Source: Mnemiopsis leidyi (Eukaryota > Ctenophora > Tentaculata > Lobata > Bolinopsidae). Taken from it: a DNA stretch of 64,000 nucleotides. Under the pieces are notes generated by a model, which was given only the letters and a program-made list of their open reading frames with translations, was not told the DNA's origin and ran no database searches. Positions 45,476 to 56,002 of this stretch are shown here, in pieces (position 1 is the stretch's first letter; each line of letters starts with the position of its first letter). The position numbers and the translations under genes were made by a program. The stretch covers positions 64,631 through 128,630 of the forward strand of contig JH152873.1 in assembly GCA_000226015.1 (NCBI GenBank), given 5' to 3'.

Positions 45476-46623
45476 ACTTCTCAGTTAATAGAGTAAAGTA
45501 GGTTAGTTCCTTAACAATACATTTCAAACTACCAACAGTAGTAAGGTCGTTATTCTACACACACTGAATTTGAAGTACTTAGTCCTTTATTTCAGTCACA
45601 ACGGTACTTAAACAAGGAGCATGCTGAATAGTTCGAACATGACTAAATTTCATTAAATAACACCGATAAGCTATTATTATACCTTAGCGTGGTCCTCAGT
45701 ATTCGACCTTTTTAGTACGTTAGGCTGTTGTTGATGCACATGATCTAATTTCTGGCAAACTCAATATAAACTTTAAACTAAGCCGAAGGGGAGTTTTAAG
45801 TCAATGCAATTCTAAAATTTTATCTAATTATATATACAAAAGATAAGGCTGAAGGCAAATAACAGTTTTGTACGAACTGTCGCAATGTCGCAAGGAAAAA
45901 CGACCGAATACGAAGAGACTTTCCTCAGATCCTGTATTTCTAAATCAGTGACACTCGTTTCATGAGATATCATCGTAAATTGACATTTGTACTGTTCTAA
46001 ACACTTGTACTTTAATGCTCTGCTTCTCCTTACTTCTTTATGTACCAGTATTGGCTGATTCCATTTTCCTCTTATAGTTTTAGCGTTTTTGGCGCTCTCT
46101 TGTTTTTATTTTCCCTAGGATCTTTGATAATTGACAGAAAAGAGTCCTTAAGAGTTTGAGAATAAAGCTGCAGCAGCTTACCTTTTCTCTGACGATTTGC
46201 TTAATAAAACATTAAATCTACAGTTGATGCAATGTTAACTCTTAAAAACATCAAGTAGAATGACGCTTTAGGTAAAACGTTAACAGACTATACGGTTTAG
46301 AGAAAATACTAATAGAATTATATATAGTTCTACTTCAGTTTTTTTCCCTTCGATACCATAACCTAGATAAACTCTGTATCTGTTCTGTTGTCAGAATGTT
46401 TGTGTGGGTGCCGTCTCTGTTGAAATTAGTAAAAGTTAACTACACTGAAGGTAGCTCATAAGGCAATTATTGATTAATTAATAATTAGGCCATAATAATT
46501 CTAACAGAATTCATTTTGTTAGAAGAGATTTCGATGGAAAACTGAAGTTGAGTACTCTCAGTCACATGACGCTGCTTAAACTGTGAGCAGCTAAGAAGCG
46601 ATCGTATTCATTGACAGAGTAAA
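45476..46623. other. intergenic between the transporter copies
   Basis: 1.1 kb of AT-rich sequence downstream of the Penelope-like fragment with no recognised gene. The promoter or leader region of transporter copy 2 should lie at its right end. Confidence 0.4.
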
Positions 46624-49093
46624 ATGACGCGAGAAAATGTTCCCTTATTCATATCAGGAGAAAACTCTTACAGTGGACAGAGAGAAATGTCGATTCAAGA
46701 TATCCTTGACAAAGCTAGCTTTAATAGAATAGATGTCTCTTACATAGTTGCCCTGGGGTTAGTCGCAATAGCTGACTCAATGCAGTCATGCTATGTAGCC
46801 ATTGTCATTCCGGAACTGACGTAAGTGTCTAATCTCTATCATGATCTTTTTGACTTACAAGGAGTTCATAAATAATATCGGAGGTAGTTAAATAATTGAC
46901 TGCAAGTATAAACGATGAAATTAGGCGAAAAAGTTAATTTTCACAAAACTGATAATTGATTTTCAGTTGCATTTGGTCATTAAGTGCATCTCAGCAGTCA
47001 CTTGTCACTTCGTTAACTTTCATGGGTACTGGCTTCGGTGGCATCTTCATTGGGCCTTTATCAGACAGGTTAGCTTAGTTACAGTATTGCTAAAAATCCT
47101 CCTCTAACCAGAGCCCTTTTGCCCGCTTCGCGCACCATCAGAGTTAGCCTGCGGCGTGCGTGTGTAACCACCTGGTTAGGTGAATTAAAGATCTACCTGC
47201 ACACCTCGAGGTGTAGCAAACAGTTGGCAGTAAACTCATGTCCTGACGATGTAGTGTAATTTGTCTGCTTCCACTAGGAGTATGACTGACCCTCTGACTA
47301 TGGCTGCGCTACGGGTGATAATTTATGCTACCTTTGCCTGGGAACCTCAGTCTTTCTTGCTCTCGGACGGGACCGTAGGGAGAGCAACTGAGTGCCCCAC
47401 ATCTTTTGCTTATGAGTTGATTTGGAAAATCATAACATTACTGTTAAGTCCCCACCTCTCAAGAAAAGTTAATCACACTTTTTCATTGCTTACAACCTTC
47501 AACCCGTGCGTAGTTATATGTCTTGTGAAGAGGCTAGGCATGGGTTGAAGGTCGTAAGCACTGAAAAAGTTGTGTAAAATAGCACGCGATGTGCGTGATT
47601 AACTTTTTTTGAGAGGTAGGGACTCCATGGTAATCGGTAAAACTTTTCAGATTCGGAAGAAAGCCAGCTGCTATAACTACGAGTGCAGTTTTATTTCTAT
47701 CGATGACTCTATCAGCAGTTTCACCCAACTTTATTACATTTTTGTTGTTTAGTACAGTATCAGGGATCTGCATAGGAGGTTCTCTTACAATCGTATTTAC
47801 TTATTGGACAGAGGTTTCAAGCGTCGCTTACAGGTATGCTGGTATAACTACTAGAGTATTGAATCATTAAAAGCAAATTCATCTGTAGAACATTTGACAG
47901 ATATCCATTGTTTTTCGTCCAGTACTATATTGAAGTTTTAATTCACTTAAATAAATTTTATAACCAGAAAATGTGGTACAACCATCATAACCATGTTTTG
48001 GAACTCTGGGATCATGGCTGTCTATGGGATAGCTTTCTTCTTCTTAAACAATATTGGATGGAAAATATTTACAATTGTAATAGCTGTTCCGGCCTTGCTT
48101 CCAGCTGTGATACTTTTGTTTCTTCCGGAATCCCCTAAGTATCTCAACTCTATTGGTGATGTAGAGGGAACCAAAGCTGCATTAAGGTCAGTAGGCATGG
48201 TTGTTCTTTTTATCTGAAAATTCAGTTGATACGAACATTTTATTTCAATATCGTAATCATACTTAACAATCGATTTTTGAAGAGTATTTAGTATATTTTA
48301 CAGGGTTAAATTACGTGGTTATTCTGGAATTGATCTAAATGGGACAAAAATACGGAGGGAATTAGGAACGACTGTAGGGATGAGGAAAACAATAAAAAAT
48401 TCGTTCCAGACGATTTTCAATGAGGATCTAAGGTGTCACACTCTCAAAATAATAGGAATCTATTCGTTTCTTCAAATAGCATTCAAAGGAGGGCTCTACA
48501 TTAACACAGCAATTTTTGCAACCAATATGTGTGGTTCACATCACAAAATTTGGGGGTCAAGTACTTCGGGGAAGGTCGGTCAGGAGGTGGAGTGTGCTAC
48601 ACTTGACGATTCAGATTTAATGGAAGGCACTATCCTTTCTCTTTCCTTTTATGTATCGTCAGTCTCAACGATACTTTTGGTGAGGAAATTCGGGGAATAT
48701 TGGTCGTTGAGGTTTCTGTCCATTATGGGACTCTTATTCAGCATACCCATGATGTTTTGTTTGCCTGGTGACATTCAAATCATTGCTACTGGTGTTATGA
48801 TAATTGGCATAAGTGGGGTTTCTCTAGTCTTTTATATGGTCCTTCCACAGATATACCCAACGATAGCACGGAACTCTGGTTTTGGACTGGTAGATGGAGT
48901 GGGGAAGATTGTAGCATCCCTGGCTGTATTTGCCATTACGACTATCATAAACTATTCTCTCAGAGCTGCAATTGGACTTTTGATTGGGATTATGGTTGGT
49001 TTACTTGTTCAAGTTATGGTTTTAGGGAATATAGAGGAAAGCAATGATGAGGAGTCGGAAATAACTGAGTCAGAATATGGCATACAGAGTTAG
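46624..49093 (+). CDS. SVOP/SV2-like MFS transporter, copy 2
   Basis: Five exons at 46624-46820, 46967-47068, 47651-47833, 47968-48186 and 48304-49093 give a 496-residue protein. Intron positions and phases match copy 1. Conserved pieces are IVALGLVAIADSMQSCY in TM1, GPLSDRFGRKP, LPESPKYL and RNSGFGLVDGVGK. The C-terminal tail is acidic (ESNDEESEITESE). The ATG lies 6 nt after an AG acceptor (CATTGACAG). Intron 2 is enlarged to about 580 bp by a GC-richer repeat and a foldback element. Tandem duplication with copy 1 is clear. Substrate unknown. Confidence 0.92.
47095..47446. repeat. GC-richer insertion in transporter intron 2, unclassified
   Basis: Base composition is clearly higher in G+C than the surrounding introns, and the homologous intron of copy 1 (about 100 bp) lacks it. 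It could be a SINE or another transposon, possibly on the minus strand, but I could not find diagnostic boxes or ends. Confidence 0.4.
47447..47624. mobile_element. foldback element with about 60-bp inverted arms
   Basis: The left arm (47447 to about 47505) and right arm (about 47541-47624) are inverted copies. They share CACCTCTCAAGAAAAGTTAA and TTGCTTACAACCTTCAACCC, with a few mismatches and one extra segment of about 23 bp in the right arm. The loop is about 36 bp. It ends about 26 bp before the exon 3 acceptor. Confidence 0.85.
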
Positions 49094-49221
49094 AAACAGC
49101 GAACTTGGCGTTTTGACGATAGTAGTTTCACTACAGTAAAAAACTGAAAAAAATATCTTCAAAACAACCCATTTATAAACCAAATCGGGTTTTTCTGCAA
49201 AAATTTCATTTACGCTCAGTT

Positions 49222-50824
49222 CAGAAGAGAATCAAGTATGTTGTTATGATCAGCCAGTAAAAAATGTGACCTTTTCTCGCTTTGGCGTCAGCTTTGACTT
49301 TAGCGCATGACAGAAGATCTGTGTTGACCCAACCCACATTCTTCACGCAGTAGATCGGGTAGGAGTATTTTTCTGAAATTATATTTATAAATTCACCTCG
49401 TTAATCACCTTTTCTGAACAAATATAAATGTAAAGAAGTGTTTCAGGTAAAAGTTATTAAAAAAAGATTACCTCCAGCACACTGAACATAAATAGGAGTG
49501 TTATCATCAGCCGTGTAGTAAGGATATCCTGTTTCGTAGTTAGGCTGGACGCTTACTGTGTGAGATCCTGCATCCAGCGGGTAGTCACATCCCTCTGACA
49601 CAAAACATCATCAAAGCAAAATCACCGGTTTGACATATCACTACTAGTATAGAAGTACGAGATCACTGTAGATGCTACACACAATAATGTTTTGGACCGC
49701 CTGGTAAAAACAAAAGAAACTAACCTACGCAACGCCGTATGTATCCTGTGTAGCCTGTCGAAGTACATCTGATACCACTCTTTCCATCGTCTCCTACAGC
49801 ATCACTGTAACCATTTTTACAGGAAACTTTAATCTCCTGAAAGATACAATGTCATCAGGAAAAAGTTTTCGACTTATCAAATTAAAGAATGTATTTATTG
49901 GAAGTTGAAGTGCCTGTGTGAGACTTTCAATTCGAAGAACAGTCTGGTACCTTGGTAGAGTCAGTGTATACGGGTGTCAGAGCTAGGTCTGTTTGGTAAG
50001 TCATGTCAGGGTATTGTACTACGTAGTTATCGTCGGGAACTTGCGCACAGCCAACTGAGAGGCAAGAAAATTCAGTCCGATAATTTGCTATTTTCATCTT
50101 TGAATTAATATTATAATCTCCTTACATCCGAGTCTAGGGATAGGAAAGATAAAAACTGACATACATGCCATACATAGTTCATACATAGTACATACATGCA
50201 CACCAATTTGCATCTTCAAATATGCTCGGTGAAAGGATCCCTTTAGAACATGTGACAGAAATCTTTCCATCAAAAAATATTTCGTTTTTGCTGACACCGT
50301 CGACTGCCAGCACTGAGTTGATGAAACTCCTACCACGCTGAAAGACCAGTGATTAATCTCAATTACAGCAAATTTTTAAGATATTTGTAATAAAACACAG
50401 TAATACTTTGCACAAATAAAATGGTAATTGAAAAATTACCACAAAGTAATTTAAAATTTCTTAATTCACCTGCTTGCAATAGACATTGGCGGACATTCCA
50501 TCATTTATGCGGTATCCACTTGGATTTGGAACAATCTGAAGCTGAGTGCTGTAATATGTAGGGACCTCACAGTAGGTGCAGTTTACTCCCTCCCAACAAT
50601 TCTCGCTCGTTCGTTTAATCATTTTTATTCCCCCTATAAAGTACCCGTCATTAAGTTTTTCTGACAAGCAAAGCACGCAAATGAAATGTAGTCATGCTCT
50701 AATCATTAGATTGAATTCTTGGATAGAAATGATTAATTTGACATTTATCTTATATGATCGACTTACCAGATGAATCGTTCAGCGTAACAAATAGGGAAAA
50801 AACAAGCAGCCATCTTTGATCCAT
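49222..50824 (-). CDS. CCP-like surface protein, paralogue D
   Basis: Seven minus-strand exons, in transcript order: 50767-50824, 50470-50660, 50196-50337, 49951-50054, 49725-49836, 49472-49594 and 49222-49372. They give about 293 residues (last-exon edges may be off by a base). A signal peptide (MDQRWLLVFSLFVTL) is followed by Cys modules of sushi/CCP type: C-x-VP, the VYCKQ exon end, GCAQVP, VSCKNGYS, GCDYP and VGW, then a C-terminal hydrophobic stretch (FYWLIITTYLILF) with no cytoplasmic tail, as in GPI-anchored proteins. The ATG lies 3 nt after an acceptor (GTTTTGCAG). It is the last of four minus-strand paralogues. Function unknown. Confidence 0.85.
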
Positions 50825-51088
50825 ATTCTGCAAAACACGTCATTCTAAATCGGTAACCATGCCATTCTTCAACTAGATGTCGATAGATGCCTTGTCAATG
50901 GAGTAACCAATTTACGATCATTAGTTACCATTAAGTTATCAAAAGTGTTTTTAACGCATTAACATGGGTTTTAGCAAAAACTTGCATACCAAAATTTCAT
51001 AATAAAACTTTGAATACTTGAAATTTTTATCAGCTTTTATCGTGTTAATTAAGATAACTAAGTTAATCGAGACATAAATATCTAAAGA

Positions 51089-52963
51089 TTATTTAATAAA
51101 AATTAACAAGATTGGCAGCAGTAAAATTTTTGTTAAATGGGAAAATAATCTTGTGGAAGAATTGGCAGAAATTCCCAGAAGACTTATAAAATTTCGTTTA
51201 CAGTTCAACCCATCAAGTCCTTCCCACCCGAGATCGGGTCGACAGATTATTTCTTTTGAAGATGTGGATCCTCTACAGTCTACCTGAAATAATAATTTAA
51301 ATTTCATAACAACCATGAATTAAATCTAAGTAATATAGTATTATGATGGGCAATGGGTATAAACTAACTTATATAATGGGGGAAGGCACGGGCTTCATAG
51401 TCTATAAGTTCTTAAGTTCTCTTTAATCCAAAATGAGACACTTTTAAAACCAAATCTTTTGATTATATAAATGTTAAAGATACCTAGATCGATCTATTTA
51501 TTGGGTTAAAAAGTGCAGTGGAATTAACTAGGCGATAGATTTACCTTCACTTTTGTCCCAGTTGGAAATGGAGGAGTTCCAACCAGATAGCTAGGTATGT
51601 CACTCAATGTGCTCCCGTCCGAGGTATCAATCGGGTAGTCGCAACCAGCTAATAAGCAAACTCTATTAAATTACTAATCTGTTCTTTTGACATTGACATA
51701 AAAATACATATAGATATGTTGTCTATTCTGTAGGATATCTTAAGAAAAGGAGTTGAAATATTCTATACCAACACAGTTGATGAGGTACTTATTGTAACTG
51801 CCTGAACCATCACATTTAACCTTCTGATTCCCGTTATCTCCTACTGCCTAAAATATACAGGTTTGCATATCTTTTTGTAATTTAGTACCACATGAAGATG
51901 AAATTTTTTAGTTAAAACCATACATTTAATAGGGAAGGAATAATGATACTTTATCTTGGACAAAAGCAGTATTATGCGGAGAACAGAACAAATGAAAGTG
52001 TAGAAGAGAGCACCTGAACATACCCCGGGGCACACTGCAGTAGTATCTCATTGTCTGTAGGAGCTACTGGAGTCAGCATCTCATCCGTTCTTTTGGTCCC
52101 GTCAGGGTACTTCAGGGTGTAGGACGTCTCCGGTATCCTAGCACACCCTCCTGAGTAGCCAACGTTAACATGGTGACTGGGTGAAAACATTTCAATAGAT
52201 TGTGGTACTGTGGGGAATTATTCAATATCAAGCACTAATTCTGTCATTTTAAAGTGGCTGAAAAAATTGTTACAAAGTGACACTTTTCTATAAATAGAAG
52301 AGTGTCACTTTGTCAGAAATAGTATACTCATATATGAGCATACTATAGTTTATTGAGCTAAAAACTAATTTACATGAACATACGTCTGCACCAATTGTAC
52401 GTTTCGTTGAAAAAATCCGGGTAGATAGTGCCATTGTATTGGCATGTTATTTCTATAACGCCAGTATTGTACACTGCTTCTTCAGTAACTCCTTCTAGAT
52501 CGTACACCTTGTTTACAAATGTCTCCCCATACTGAAAAACAATACAGCTACGTTCAGTAAAATGAAGTATCAGAAATTGTCAGACATGGGTTAAGTGATT
52601 ATAGGGTGGGTATATGTGACATGGGTGACAAAATTTCATGTCTTAATGTTACAAGTTGTACTTAATTTTATCAATCTTTAAGATGAACCTACGTTCTTAC
52701 AGGTGATAAAGTAGGTTCCGTTTTCAGAGAGTTTGTTCCCGTTAGGTAGGGGCACCACATTCAGGTAGGTGGCATATATAGCATCAATACTGCACGTGGC
52801 TGAGTACACTGTGTGTGCTGTTTGGAAATGTATAGAAAATGCTATTACATTTCAATTTTCAACTAAAATTGATCAATTAGAATCCATAAAAAGCAAACTT
52901 CATTTAGAATTTACACAACTTACATGAGAGAGCGAGGACAAAAAGTTGGAATACTTTTCTCAT
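51089..52963 (-). CDS. CCP-like surface protein, paralogue C
   Basis: Seven exons: 52924-52963, 52693-52817, 52384-52531, 52014-52150, 51769-51847, 51545-51648 and 51089-51283. They give 275 residues with exact phase fit. The order is signal peptide (MRKVFQLFVLALS), then the module boundary TCKN/YGETFVN shared with paralogue G, GCARIPETSY, QCAPGYVQ, GDNGNQKVKC, GCDYP, CRPDLGWEG and a hydrophobic C-terminus (ILLLPILLIFIK) suited to a GPI signal. The ATG is 1 nt after an acceptor (TTATTTGTAG). The donor of exon 4 is a weak GTGCTC. Stop to next start (paralogue D) is 265 bp. Confidence 0.85.
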
Positions 52964-53258
52964 CCTACAAATAAATATATGAATTATTTGAGCCAGTTTG
53001 CAATACATCCAAAGAACCTTTTTATCTAATATGGAACAATGAAAAAGTAACTTTTTAAAGACAAGTATAATACAAGTCCTATTTATGATTTGAATTTCAT
53101 TTATAGAGTTGGTAAAATTTAATGATCAGCACCTGCACTGCACATTGAACAATTACTAGTCATAGTTCAAAACCTTAAAAATTGTTTAAAATCAGTCAGA
53201 TAATAGATCATCAGTTTTCTTAAATTGATATGGATTCCATCAATTTCGGCTACAGCTG

Positions 53259-55737
53259 TCACATACACACGACTACCAGTGTATAAAAAGCAAATAAAGC
53301 TTGTGAGAAAATGTGGCCTCTAAGGGAGCAACTTTTGTCCGTCATATCTCTAAATCCAGTCTTTGTTGCTGTACTTCCAGTCTGAGTGGAGTTGGAAGTG
53401 GAGTTGACGACAGGAGGCACGTACCCTGCAGAACATTGCCCGTCTTGCTGCACCTTCAAATCTTCAATCCCCGACCAGCCCTTGCCTGCCTCACAGACCA
53501 TCGTCACCACTGTGTTCCCTTCAAACCTTTTATTACAATCTACCGTCAGCTGCAGACCAGAGGGGAATTTGAGAGAATTTTTTGTTATATGCAAGTCATA
53601 TTTTGTGTTAGTCCCTAATTCTAGCTTAGAACTTAAGTAAGATTAATACACCATATCCTTTAAATTGCAGGTATATTGGTATAAGATACAAGTAAGGAAC
53701 TATTTTCCTTATCCTTCGTTCTAAGAATATTTATAGCAAAAAAAGATATAGTTACATGAGTTCCAGTGGGATATGCTGCTTTTCCACTGCCGGCATTGTT
53801 GGGAGGTAGTAGAGCGGATTTATTCAGGAGATTGAAATCGACATTGAACGGGATGTCACAACCAGCTGATAATATTTTGCCCATGAGAATAAAATTAGGT
53901 TACAGTCTCAAGCACTTAAGGAGTCGAATTGCTGTATCATATTATAGTGTCACTCAATTTGACCACCAAATATCAAGAGACCGATTTTACCCGCTCGTAA
54001 CGCCTACCGGAGCAGACGATAGCTTGCGTATTGTAACCGGTTTCAGTACACCTCACTTCCTTAGAACCGTTGTCTCCGACTACAGTCGTGTAGCCGTCCT
54101 GACACGATACCTCTATCACATAGAGCGGGTTCGCTGACACTGGAGCTTGCAGTTTACCTGAAAGACAACAGCTCTCCAGTTTATCGTGGTCCAAGAGATG
54201 ATCTTTAAGGCTTTCACGTGGACCTTACATGTTTCTCGCTTACATTTAAGAAGTACTAAAATTTTATAGCGATCTACCATTTTAAAAGGCTCATTTACCG
54301 TATTGTCGCAGTGGATTCTTTTTGCGTGATTGTGTTGTAAACCCATATGAAACTTTATAGTAGTTTTCGGGAAATTTAGTGCATCCCTCTGAAAGTATTC
54401 ACGCTAATAATTGTATGAGAATAGTATTTTAAGATTTCGGCCATTGAAGATGAAAGGTGGTTAAAAAGGACCGTAAATAAATAAAATGTAACATCTGCTG
54501 CATTGCCGAATGAATATCTTAACTAACTAAAATTATCGACCGCCTCATGTCGGGGAGAATTTAAGAAATCAGTAAATTTCTAGACTCGACTTGGCTCAGT
54601 TGTCAAGAAGTGACTGGAACTTGACATATTGATAACTTGATTAAATCTAATCAAAGCAATTCCAGGGTGGAGTGCTTGAGTTTTGATAGGAAATCAAAAT
54701 TTGGTTTTAGCGATGCTTCTTGACAGCAGCATTTAGTAAAATGAGAAAATTATAAAACTGAAACTACAGGATCGTAATAGATCAACTGCGCCGTTGCCAC
54801 ATCGCCTTTACGGATACATCAAATTTTTTTGCAGCCTAACAAACTCATTACTCAATGGAATGTTGTTGGTGGTCAGAAGAGAAACACACAGATAATGGAA
54901 TAATCGCCACGACAGCTAATAATTGTCACAACAACTAATAATTGTCACGACAACTAATAATTGCCACGACAACTAATAATTGCCACGACAACTAATAATT
55001 GCCACGACAACTATAAACCTCTATTAGTATAAACATAGTGTAAAACTATCTTACTATCACACCAGCGTGTCTGGAGAAAGATATTGGGCTGTAAAGATCC
55101 GTCCCTGCAAGTGATCAAGATGTAGGAGTAGAAGAAGATGTCCGCTGCTGATACTCCGTTTATCTGGAACGATTTTGTCATTAAATTCTGAAATCATTGC
55201 TTGGAGCAATGAGATAACTGCACGCTACCCGTGGAGAGGTTTCGCAGATTCGTTTTACTTGTGAAGGTTATTATCCATAAAAATAATAATAATAATAAAA
55301 ATACAGTTACAATCAATCGATATCGAACGAGGCTCTCACGCTCCAAAACGAATTTGTGATCCCTTCCCTCGAGAAGGTGGGACTGTGGGTGGGGGCGTTT
55401 TATTGAGCTCAGCCTTTAGGACACAATTTAAAATTGTGCAATAGCATCAAATTGAGATGGAAGTAATAATTATCATTCTTAAATATATCTTTTAAACATA
55501 ATTCATAATGTATACATATCATACACTGTACATGTGGTTCATAAAAGTATATCCAGAGGTTCTGCAAAGCACAGTTATTGTCTCTCCATTCTCTACTGTG
55601 TTGTCTCGAGGGATTGGGATAATGTTTAATTGTTTTTCGTAGTCCTTTGGTATTGTACAAGGACTGTAGGTTGGTCTTTCGGCTTGACCTCGAATCGAGT
55701 TTGGGGTCAATAGCAACAAGGTTAATAAAGTAATCAT
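53259..55737 (-). CDS. CCP-like surface protein, paralogue E
   Basis: Six exons: 55525-55737, 55055-55163, 54299-54388, 54008-54157, 53756-53865 and 53259-53549. They give 320 residues with exact phase fit. The first exon fuses the signal peptide (MITLLTLLLL) with the first module (CTIPKDYE ... TVLCRTSGYTF). The paralogues with a separate signal-peptide exon have an intron there. Further marks are RWCDKGCTKFP, VSCQDGYTTVVGDNG, VRCTETGY, AGCDIP and a GKGWSG motif, then an Asn/Ser/Thr stalk (NSTSNSTQTGST) and a terminal hydrophobic stretch. An acceptor lies about 58 nt before the ATG. Stop to next start (paralogue C) is 296 bp. Confidence 0.87.
54906..55013. repeat. 19-bp tandem repeat in a CCP gene intron
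   Basis: About six copies of CCACGACAACTAATAATTG with few changes, in intron 2 of paralogue E and ending about 40 bp from exon 2. Confidence 0.9.
55281..55302. repeat. AAT microsatellite
   Basis: A short run of AAT units in intron 1 of paralogue E. Confidence 0.85.
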
Positions 55738-56002
55738 GCCTTCGCTCGAGGTTCGATGACGTCGAATTCGATTTCACTGTCTGTTACCATATAAGCCTAA
55801 AAATGGAATGAGTTTAAGAGGCTTTCAAAGAACTGAAGAAAGTTTCGCAATAATTGATAACTATTTAGATTTGAGTCATAGCATGAGAGTTGCAAGTTGA
55901 AACTGTGTTGCAACTTGCAAGTTGCGATTTTACAATGACCCAGAACAAATGAATGATATGAAAGGATTGAACATCAATTAGTTAATCATAACACAAAACA
56001 AT

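Noticed and set aside
47261-47548. 95-codon open frame in the SVOP copy 2 intron
   Set aside because: Runs through a repeat insertion and into the foldback element; not coding.
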